Shown one piece after another: positions 28,341-34,986 of a stretch of DNA of 64,000 nt. The first letter of the stretch is position 1, and every line of letters starts with the position of its first letter. The notes under the pieces were generated by a model. The model was given only the letters and a program-made list of their open reading frames with translations, had not been told where the DNA came from and ran no database searches. Location: NCBI RefSeq assembly GCF_001555965.1, contig NZ_LSHX01000019.1, positions 38,532-102,531 of the forward strand. The letters run 5' to 3'. The stretch is from Sphingomonas sp. CCH21-G11 (lineage in GTDB: Bacteria; Pseudomonadota; Alphaproteobacteria; Sphingomonadales; Sphingomonadaceae). A program made the translations under genes and the position numbers.

Positions 28341-29575
28341 CGGGACAGCCCCCGCCAGCGGTGCGCGCGCCAGGCAAAGAAGGCGACGCCGGCAAAACCG
28401 ATCACAGGCACCACGAACGCGCTCGCGATGCCGCCGCGATCGGCGAGCATGCCGGCAATCAGCGGCAGGAACGCGCCGCCGGTGATCCCCATGACCAGCA
28501 GGCCCGACACCGCCGCGCGCGGTGCCGTCGCGCGTTCCAGCGCCAGGGTGAACACGGCGGGAAAGGTGATCGAGGTGAACAGGCCGATGGTCAGCGTCAG
28601 ATAGCCGACCCATGCCCCCTCGAGCGTCAACGGGATGAGGCACAGCGCCGCGGCGGTCCCGGCGGTTGCCGTCAACAGCGCGCCGACCGGCACGCGCGTC
28701 ATCACCGCGCTGCCGACGAAGCGGCCCGTCATCCGCCCGATCCCGTAGAGCGCGAGCAGCTTGCCCGCCGCTTCATGGCTGATGCCCAGGATCACGGGTT
28801 CGGACAGGAAATTGATGAGCAGGCTGAGGATCGAGATTTCCGCGCCGACATAGAGGAAGATCGCGGCCGAGCCCGCCAGCGACCAGCGGTCGCCGATCGC
28901 CGCGGTCGGGGGGGCCGACCCCCGGGGCGATGCGGCGGCACCGTCGATGATCCGCCGGCTCAGCCAGGCGCCGAGGATCAGGCCGGCGACGACGATCCCG
29001 AGCGCGCCGAACAGCGTCTCGATCTTGGCCAGCGACGCGGCGCGGCCGCCCCCGGTGTCGCCGCCCGCCGCGAACATGCCGCCTTCGAGCAGGATGAGCG
29101 CGCCGATATAGGGCCCGGCGATCGAGCCCATCGAGTTGAACGCCTGAACCAGCGTCAGCCGGAAATGCGACCGTTCGGGCGCACCGAGCCCGGCGACCAG
29201 GGGATTGGCCGCGACCTGGAGCAGGGTGACGCCGCTGGCGATCACGAACAGCGCCGCCAGCACCGCGGGATAGCTGTCGCCACGGCTGGCCAGGGCCATG
29301 CCGACGCAGCCCGCGAGCATCGCCGACAGCGCCACCGCGATCGCCGCGGCGTAGCCGATGCGCGCCAGCAGCGCCGCCGCCGGCAGCGAGATCAGCGCAT
29401 AGGCGATGAAGAAGGCGAACTGGGTGGTGACCGCCTCGAGATAGGTCAGATCGAAGATCGACCGGACCGACGGGATGAGCGTGTCGACCGTCGACGTCGC
29501 GAAGCCCCAGATGAAGAACAGCGTGGCCACCAGCGCAAACGCCAAGGCGACCATGCCCTGCCCCCGCGGCATCAT
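28337..29575 (-). CDS. FucP-type sugar MFS transporter
   Basis: A 412-residue inner-membrane permease of the fucose:proton symporter family. The signature LFFIWGFATSTVDTLIPS is in helix 1, FAFFIAYALISLPAA in helix 2, and LLQVAANPLVAGLG with QAFNSMGSIAGPYIGA follow in helices 4-5. Family members carry fucose, glucose, galactose or hexuronate-type sugars, so the name does not fix the cargo. Two ATG codons stand in a row at 29575 and 29572, only 2 nt after the stop of the dehydratase gene. It is the third gene of the operon. Confidence 0.92.
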   Translation of the reverse strand: MMPRGQGMVALAFALVATLFFIWGFATSTVDTLIPSVRSIFDLTYLEAVTTQFAFFIAYALISLPAAALLARIGYAAAIAVALSAMLAGCVGMALASRGDSYPAVLAALFVIASGVTLLQVAANPLVAGLGAPERSHFRLTLVQAFNSMGSIAGPYIGALILLEGGMFAAGGDTGGGRAASLAKIETLFGALGIVVAGLILGAWLSRRIIDGAAASPRGSAPPTAAIGDRWSLAGSAAIFLYVGAEISILSLLINFLSEPVILGISHEAAGKLLALYGIGRMTGRFVGSAVMTRVPVGALLTATAGTAAALCLIPLTLEGAWVGYLTLTIGLFTSITFPAVFTLALERATAPRAAVSGLLVMGITGGAFLPLIAGMLADRGGIASAFVVPVIGFAGVAFFAWRAHRWRGLSR

Positions 29576-29577
29576 GA

Positions 29578-30768
29578 TCAGAGCGCGCCGACCATCGGCA
29601 TCCAGTCCGGCCGCTTCGGATCGACGTGGAAGCGGGCGTAATAGTCGCCGACCTGTTCGTAATAGCGCTCGTAATGCGCCATCTTGTCCTCATCGAGCGT
29701 GACGCCCAGGCCTGGACCGGTGGGCACGCGGATCGCGCCGTCCGCATACCGCATCGGCCCGCCCTCGATGATGTCGTCGGTCAGGTAATGATAATGCGCA
29801 TCGCCGGCGAAGCGCATTTCGGGGATGGTCGACGCGGTATGGATCATCGCCGCCAGCTCGATGCCGAACTCCGCGCCCGAATGCATCGCGACGCCGAGGT
29901 TGAAGGTCCGGCACACCGCCGCCAGCTCCTTCACGCCGCGCGGTCCCTCCCAATAATGAATGTCGGTCAGCACGATATCGACCGCGCCGAGGCGGATTGC
30001 GGGACCGAGATCGTCGAACTTCGCGGGATACATGTTGGTCGCGATCGGCATGCGCACTGCCTTTCGCACCGCGGCATTGCCCTCCAGCCCCCAGGCGGGG
30101 TCCTCGAAATACTCGATGCCAAGGGGTTCGAGCCGTTGGCCGATGCGCGTCGCGGTCGCCACCGACCAGACGCCGTTCGGGTCGATCCGCAGGCCAAAAT
30201 CGGGGCCGAGCCGTTCGCGGCACAGCTCGAGCACGCGCGCTTCCTCGCCCGGGTCCATCACGCCGGCCTTGAGCTTCATCGCGCGCACGCCCAGCGTCTC
30301 GGCCAGTTCCTCGCAGTGATCGGCAAGGTCCTCGGCACGCGTGTCGTCGCCGCCGCCCGGCCGGTCATAGCGCCAGAACAGATAGGCGATGAAGGGAACG
30401 GCGTCGCGGACCGATCCGCCGAGCAGGTCGGACAGCGGCCGCCCCAGCACCTTGCCCTGAATGTCGAGGCAGGCCATCTCGATCGCCGCATAAAGCCGGG
30501 CGTTCGACATGTAATAGATGTTGCGCAGCACCTTGAGCTTGATCGTTTCCAGCTGGAACGGATCCATGCCGATGATGCGCGGCGCAAGCTTGGTCAGCGC
30601 GCCGCGCTGGTCGCCGCCGCCGACCTCGCCCAGGCCCACCACGCCCTCGTCGGTGAAGATTTCGAGGATGGTCCGCATCAGGTAACCGGGGTGGACGCCG
30701 GTGTTGTGGCGGAGCATGCAATTCATCGGAATCGCCACGCAACGGACGCGGATGTCGGTGATCTTCAT
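29578..30768 (-). CDS. enolase-superfamily sugar-acid dehydratase, glucarate dehydratase-like
   Basis: A 396-residue dehydratase of the enolase superfamily. The Lys-x-Lys base pair is in AMKLKAGV, metal ligands are in RIDPNGVWS and YFEDPAWG, and the opposite-face base His is in GVAMHSGAEFGIE. The block PIATNMYPAKFDDLG and the later DIHYW, plus the tail GLGVTLDED, match glucarate dehydratase rather than rhamnonate or galactonate dehydratases. The likely reaction is loss of water from glucarate or a related aldarate to a 2-keto-3-deoxy acid. The exact acid is not certain. AGGAA precedes the ATG. Confidence 0.9.
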   Translation of the reverse strand: MKITDIRVRCVAIPMNCMLRHNTGVHPGYLMRTILEIFTDEGVVGLGEVGGGDQRGALTKLAPRIIGMDPFQLETIKLKVLRNIYYMSNARLYAAIEMACLDIQGKVLGRPLSDLLGGSVRDAVPFIAYLFWRYDRPGGGDDTRAEDLADHCEELAETLGVRAMKLKAGVMDPGEEARVLELCRERLGPDFGLRIDPNGVWSVATATRIGQRLEPLGIEYFEDPAWGLEGNAAVRKAVRMPIATNMYPAKFDDLGPAIRLGAVDIVLTDIHYWEGPRGVKELAAVCRTFNLGVAMHSGAEFGIELAAMIHTASTIPEMRFAGDAHYHYLTDDIIEGGPMRYADGAIRVPTGPGLGVTLDEDKMAHYERYYEQVGDYYARFHVDPKRPDWMPMVGAL

Positions 30769-30784
30769 ACAAGGTTCCTGTCGG

Positions 30785-31528
30785 TCAGAAGCTCATCAGG
30801 CCGTCGACGAAGATCGTCTGGCCGTTGATATAGGCCCCGGCGTCGCCGGCGAGCATCAACGCGGCGCCGGTCATGTCGTCGGGCGTGCCGAACCGCCCCG
30901 CCGGAATGGCGGCAAGGACACGGTCGGCATATGGGCGATCGGCGAGCACCGACGCGGTTCGCGGCGTCAGCGTCGCACCCGGCGCGATGATGTTGGCGGT
31001 GATCCCGTCGCCCGCGACCTGCCGCGCGATGTTGCGGACGGCATTGGCGAGCGCGGCCTTGCTGGCGGCATAGGCCAGCATGTCGGGATGCGGCTTCACC
31101 TGCTGGACGCTGCCGATCGCGATGATCCGGCCCCAGCCGCGCGCAGCCATGGCCGGCAACACTCCGGTCATCAGCTCGACGCCCGCCCAGAGGTTGATCG
31201 CCATCTGGCGCTCCGCCTCGACACGGTCGAACGCGACCAGCGGCCGGCGCATTTCGGCCGAGGCGCAATGTACCAGCAAGTCGGGATCGCCCAGCACCGC
31301 ACGCGTCTGGTTGAGCAGCCCGATGGCCGCGCCCGGATCGGCGAGATCGGCGGCGAGGATCGGGACGCCGGGCAAGCGCGCTGCGGCGGCGTCGCACGCG
31401 GCGGGATCGTCAAGGCCGTGAATCGCGACCCGCCACCCCGCGCCAACCAGCGCCGCGGCGATTGCCAGGCCAATGCCCTGGGTCCCCCCGGTAACCAGGG
31501 CGGCCCGGCATTCTGCACCCCCGCTCAA
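30785..31528 (-). CDS. SDR family NAD(P)-dependent oxidoreductase
   Basis: A 247-residue classical short-chain dehydrogenase. The cofactor motif is VTGGTQGIG, the catalytic Ser is in IIAIGSVQQ, and Tyr and Lys are in AYAASKAAL. The C-terminus GAYINGQTIFVDGL is typical of FabG-like enzymes. As first gene of the sugar-acid operon it may oxidise a uronic acid or aldose to the lactone, or act on a later keto-acid. The start is TTG at 31528, supported by GAGGAGAGGG just upstream; no ATG fits. It is divergent from the GH10 gene. Confidence 0.9.
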   Translation of the reverse strand: MSGGAECRAALVTGGTQGIGLAIAAALVGAGWRVAIHGLDDPAACDAAAARLPGVPILAADLADPGAAIGLLNQTRAVLGDPDLLVHCASAEMRRPLVAFDRVEAERQMAINLWAGVELMTGVLPAMAARGWGRIIAIGSVQQVKPHPDMLAYAASKAALANAVRNIARQVAGDGITANIIAPGATLTPRTASVLADRPYADRVLAAIPAGRFGTPDDMTGAALMLAGDAGAYINGQTIFVDGLMSF

Positions 31529-31683
31529 TACCCTCTCCTCATGAATTATGCTCTTAGCTTGTCAAAAGAGAATTTGAGCGTCAACTATTCATATACGAAA
31601 GCATGGCGCTAGTATCACATATCCGATATGTTGGTGCGGAACAAGCACTGGAGTTGGGCAGGATGACAATCGAGGCGATCGCG
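31529..31683. promoter_or_regulatory. AT-rich divergent control region of the sugar-acid operon and GH10 gene
   Basis: This gap is clearly richer in A+T than its surroundings. It holds the GntR-type operator at 31617-31631 and must carry promoters in both directions. I could not fix a -35/-10 pair with confidence; a -10-like TATGTT (31627-31632) lies in the right half of the operator. Confidence 0.5.
31617..31631. promoter_or_regulatory. operator ACATATCCGATATGT (perfect palindrome)
   Basis: A perfect 7-1-7 palindrome. The identical 15-mer occurs at 42641-42655, and variants occur at 39589, 44147 and 44199. It lies 52 nt before the GH10 start and 88 nt from the start of the divergent operon. 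It is probably bound by the FadR-type GntR regulator encoded at 43389-44111. Confidence 0.7.
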
Positions 31684-33075
31684 ATGGACAGGCGCGCGAT
31701 GATGGCGCTGATGGGCGGGGGACTGGCCGGCGGGGGGCTGGTCGCGCCCGGCATCGCGGCCGCGCCGGAAAGCACATCACCCGAAGCCTGGACGCGCCTG
31801 TGGAGCGACCCTGAGGTCGAGCGACGGATCGCCGACGGCATCCGGGCCAACCGGATGGGCAACATCCGGCTGCAGTTGCGCGATCGTGCCGGGAGACCTG
31901 TCCAGGGGCGGGTCCGGGTCAGGCAGACGCGCCACCACTTCAACTTCGGGGCGAACGGCTTCATGGTCGGCGGCTTTGCCGACCCTGCGCGCAATGCAGC
32001 GTGGGAAGCGGCCTTTGCCCGGCTGTTCAACATCGTCACGGTGCCCTTTTACTGGCGCGATTTCGAACCGACGCCGGGAGCGTACCGCATCGACGAGACA
32101 AGCGCCCCCCTGTATCGCCGCCCGCCGGCCGAGCGGGTGCTGGCGTTCGCCGAACGCTGGGGCCTGCGCACCAAGGGGCACGTCCTGGTGTGGAACCAGC
32201 CCGACCTGTCGATCCCGGCCTATTGGCCGCGCGACGACGCCGAGCGGATTGCGCTGATCGAACGGCGCGCACGGATGCTCGCCGATCGCTTCGGCAGCCG
32301 GATCGGCGTGTGGGACGTCGTCAACGAGGTGCTGCACAGCAGCCGGCGCTTTCCGGCCGATGCGATGCCGCCCGACTATCCGGCGATCGCGCTCGATGCG
32401 GCCGACACGGCATTTCCCGACGATACGACGCTGCTGGTCAACGAAGCGACGCCCGAGGCATGGGACGAGATCGGTGGCGATGGCACGCCCTATTATCTGT
32501 TGCTGCGCAGCCTGATTGCGCGCGGCAAGCGGGTCGACGCGGTCGGGCTGCAGATGCATTACTTCGCCGAAGCCGAGGTTGCCGACAGCCTGGCGGGGAA
32601 GCTGCGCACGCCGCGCCAGCTCTTTGCCGCGCTCGACCTCTATGCGCGGCTCGAGCGGCCGCTGCATGTCACGGAGATCACCATTCCCACCCTGCCGCAG
32701 TTCGGCGGGGCCGAAATGCAGGCGGCGTGGACGCGCAATCTGTATCGCCTGTGGTTCTCGCATCCGAAGGTCGAGGCGATCACGTGGTGGAACCTGGCAG
32801 ACGGCACCGCCTATGCCGGCGAGGACCGCTGGAACGGCGGGCTGCTCGAAAAGGACAGCCTGCGGCCGAAGCCCGCCTATCTGGCGCTCGACCGGCTGAT
32901 CAACACCGAATGGAAAAGCGACGTGCGCGCCACGACCGATGCCGCCGGTCAGGCCGACATGCGGCTGTTCCACGGCGACTACCGGATCGAGGTGGAGACG
33001 AACGCCGGCGGATGGGTCGATGCGCGCGCACTCGCGCCCGGAGAAGACGCCAACTGGCTCGTATCGCTGCCATGA
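31684..33075 (+). CDS. exported GH10 family endo-xylanase-like glycoside hydrolase
   Basis: A 463-residue enzyme with a twin-arginine-like signal (MDRRAMMALMGGGLAGGGL). A small beta domain is followed by a GH10 TIM barrel: GLRTKGHVLVWNQPD, acid/base E215 in WDVVNEVLH, and nucleophile E331 in HVTEITIPT, then WWNLADGTAY. GH10 enzymes cut beta-1,4-xylan chains. The sequence is divergent, so another beta-glycan is possible. The frame is open from an ATG at 31603, but that start would put the operator inside the gene. ATGs at 31663 and 31684 are better; I chose the latter for its signal peptide. Confidence 0.88.
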   Translation: MDRRAMMALMGGGLAGGGLVAPGIAAAPESTSPEAWTRLWSDPEVERRIADGIRANRMGNIRLQLRDRAGRPVQGRVRVRQTRHHFNFGANGFMVGGFADPARNAAWEAAFARLFNIVTVPFYWRDFEPTPGAYRIDETSAPLYRRPPAERVLAFAERWGLRTKGHVLVWNQPDLSIPAYWPRDDAERIALIERRARMLADRFGSRIGVWDVVNEVLHSSRRFPADAMPPDYPAIALDAADTAFPDDTTLLVNEATPEAWDEIGGDGTPYYLLLRSLIARGKRVDAVGLQMHYFAEAEVADSLAGKLRTPRQLFAALDLYARLERPLHVTEITIPTLPQFGGAEMQAAWTRNLYRLWFSHPKVEAITWWNLADGTAYAGEDRWNGGLLEKDSLRPKPAYLALDRLINTEWKSDVRATTDAAGQADMRLFHGDYRIEVETNAGGWVDARALAPGEDANWLVSLP

Positions 33076-33145
33076 CCCCGCCTCCACCGGCGGGGGGAGC
33101 AATGCCGCCGGACGACGCCCCGGGGGGAGCCCCGGGGCCGCCGCA
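33076..33145. terminator. GC-rich hairpins between convergent genes
   Basis: Two adjacent hairpins: CCGGCGG with CCGCCGG around an 11-nt loop, then CCCCGGGG twice around GGAG. There is no T-run on either side, so termination here would be rho-dependent or only partial. They separate the convergent GH10 and RraA genes. Confidence 0.4.
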
Positions 33146-33886
33146 TCAGAAATAGCCGCCGCGTGCGGTAATCTGTTCGACGCTATCGCCGTTCTCGACC
33201 CAGTCGAAAATCTGCTCCTCCGACCGGCGCAGTGCCTCCGAGCGTTCCAGCACGGCCACCGCCTGGGCACGGGGCACCACGACGACGCCATCGATATCGC
33301 CCAGCACGACATCGCCCGGCTTGATCAGCACGTCGCCGATCTTGATCGGGATCTGATAATGGGTGATCTGGCACCGGCCGAGCGACCCGTTGGGGCTGCG
33401 ATAGCGGTAGAAGACCGGAAAATCCTTTTGCAGCACCTGGTGCGTGTCCCGGATGCCCCCGTCGACGCAGGCGGCCCGGACGCCCAGGCCGCTGGCGGTC
33501 GCAGTCATCACCCCGCCCCACAGCGTCGCGCGCTCGTCGCCCGACGAATCCCACAGGATGAACGCGTCCGGGGTCAGCGCCGACAGCATTTCGGTGCGGG
33601 TTTCCATCTCGCCGGTAATCTTGACGTTGGGCGCGCTCTTGACGGTGAACGCGATGCCGGCGACGGTCTTTTCGGGCCGCAAGGGAATGAGCGCGCCGGG
33701 CAACGCCTGGTCGAGCATGAGCATTTCGCGCAGCACGTCGCTGACCAGGCCGGTGTAAAGTTTCTCATACCGAGCCAGCAGTTCGGTCTGGTCGACCGAG
33801 AGCGGATCGGCGGACACCCCTTCGCGCTGTTCGATCAGCGCGTCGATGTCCATCATCGCCGCTTCGCGGCGCAACTGCTCACTCAT
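33146..33886 (-). CDS. RraA family protein, probable pyruvate-type class II aldolase
   Basis: A 246-residue RraA-fold protein. The conserved metal and pyruvate site is seen as AACVDGGIRDTHQV, with Gly, Arg and Asp in the expected spacing. Members related to HMG/CHA aldolase split 4-hydroxy-2-keto acids to pyruvate and an aldehyde. In this gene context it could cleave the keto-deoxy acid made by the dehydratase. It is transcribed divergently from the iclR-type gene with GGAGGGG before its ATG. A second family member is at 42685. RNase E inhibition by E. coli RraA is an alternative role but unlikely here. Confidence 0.82.
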   Translation of the reverse strand: MSEQLRREAAMMDIDALIEQREGVSADPLSVDQTELLARYEKLYTGLVSDVLREMLMLDQALPGALIPLRPEKTVAGIAFTVKSAPNVKITGEMETRTEMLSALTPDAFILWDSSGDERATLWGGVMTATASGLGVRAACVDGGIRDTHQVLQKDFPVFYRYRSPNGSLGRCQITHYQIPIKIGDVLIKPGDVVLGDIDGVVVVPRAQAVAVLERSEALRRSEEQIFDWVENGDSVEQITARGGYF

Positions 33887-33932
33887 ATCCCCTCCGCAGA
33901 GAAATGTTCACCAATGGATTTGTGCGCTTGAT

Positions 33933-33947
33933 GTTCCAGTAATGAAC
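33933..33947. promoter_or_regulatory. candidate IclR operator
   Basis: GTTC and GAAC flank a 7-nt centre. The palindrome covers the -35 position of the iclR-type promoter and lies in the shared control region with the RraA gene, so it could serve autoregulation. Confidence 0.4.
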
Positions 33948-33962
33948 TGATGTCAATCGAGT

Positions 33963-33968
33963 TATAAT
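33963..33968 (+). promoter_or_regulatory. -10 box of the iclR-type gene
   Basis: A perfect TATAAT. No good -35 box is present 17 nt upstream, where the palindrome lies, which suggests an activated or repressed promoter. It rules out a start codon at 33967. Confidence 0.5.
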
Positions 33969-34038
33969 GGTGACGGGGCAGCGGCTTGCTTGTCGGGTTC
34001 AGATGCTGAATATGCCGCGATCAGCGAAGGGCCTGAGC

Positions 34039-34851
34039 ATGCTGAACGAGACCATGAACGCGGATGGAAGCGATCAAGACCGGGGAAAGTCCGTCCACCG
34101 CATTCCGGTCATCGACAAGATGCTGGATATTCTGGACCTGTTGCACGGGTCCGAAGAGGGGGAAAGCATCGGCGCGATCTGTGACGCGACGGGCGTCCCG
34201 CGATCGACCGTATACCGCATTCTCAACACGCTTGCCGCCCGCGGCATCGTCGGCAAGCTCGCGGACGGGCGGTTTCGCCTCGGTTTTCGGCTGATCACGC
34301 TGGCCCAGGGCGTCCGGCGCGACATGAGCCGGGCGGACTTGCTGAAGGCGGCGCATCCGGTGCTTGCCGAACTCGCCGCGCAGACGGGCGAGACGTGCAA
34401 GCTCAGCGTCGTGAGCGATGATCGCGCCGAGGTCGTCGACGTCGTGCAAAGCAGCCGCGATATGGCGCCGACGTCGCGGGTCGGCAGCACCTTTGCCATG
34501 CATGCAGGTGCGGCCTCGAAGCTGCTGCTCGCCTTTGCGCCGCCGGCACTGGTCGAGCGTGTCCTTTCGGGCGAGCTGGAGCGCTTCACCGCAGCGACCA
34601 TGGCCGATCCCGCGGTCATCCGCGCGGCGCTCGCGGACATCCGGGCGGAGGGCATCAGCCGCGATCGCGGCGAATGGAATGTGGCCGTCCACGCGCTGGC
34701 AGCCCCGGTATTCGGGTTCGACGGCACGGCGATCGCCGCAATCAGCGTGACCTATTTCGCGCAGCCCGACAGCATGGCGCAGGAGCGGCGAATCATGCCC
34801 TTGCTGATCGCCGCGTCCCAGAATCTGTCGAAATCACTCGGAGCAATCTGA
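34039..34851 (+). CDS. IclR family transcriptional regulator
   Basis: A 270-residue regulator. The N-terminal winged helix reads VIDKMLDILDLLHGSEEG with recognition helix TGVPRSTVYRILNTLAARG. The C-terminal effector domain has ETCKLSVVSDDRAEVVDVV and MHAGAASKLLLAFAPP, as expected for IclR proteins that sense small aromatic or sugar acids. The ATG at 34039 follows GAAGGG and lies about 65 nt after the predicted transcription start; 34003 is a weaker alternative. It sits between an RraA-type gene and the first TonB receptor, which are its likely targets. Confidence 0.92.
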   Translation: MLNETMNADGSDQDRGKSVHRIPVIDKMLDILDLLHGSEEGESIGAICDATGVPRSTVYRILNTLAARGIVGKLADGRFRLGFRLITLAQGVRRDMSRADLLKAAHPVLAELAAQTGETCKLSVVSDDRAEVVDVVQSSRDMAPTSRVGSTFAMHAGAASKLLLAFAPPALVERVLSGELERFTAATMADPAVIRAALADIRAEGISRDRGEWNVAVHALAAPVFGFDGTAIAAISVTYFAQPDSMAQERRIMPLLIAASQNLSKSLGAI

Positions 34852-34986
34852 ACTTTGTCGGCCATGTTCAAATAGGAATGAATAAGGGCTTGAGGTCCAA
34901 AACAGAACCGCATATGACTTCCACCCATATTGGAACGATCGGTGAGATTCGGCGTAAGCCGGACCGCCGCGATAGGGGAGGAAAAT
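34852..34986 (+). promoter_or_regulatory. leader of the first TonB-receptor gene
   Basis: A 135-nt gap with a TTCA/TGAA inverted pair (34867-34870 and 34879-34882) and the 10-mer GTTCAAATAG (34866-34875), which also occurs upstream of the third beta-helix gene. A strong GGGGAGG ribosome binding site ends it. No clear promoter hexamers are seen. Confidence 0.35.

Noticed and set aside
31603..31683. Upstream ATG (31603) as the start of the GH10 gene
   Set aside because: It would place the perfect operator inside the coding sequence and put extra residues before the twin-arginine signal; starts at 31663 or 31684 fit better.
33967..34038. Upstream start of the iclR-type gene at 33967
   Set aside because: The codon overlaps the perfect TATAAT box at 33963-33968 and so cannot be in the transcript.
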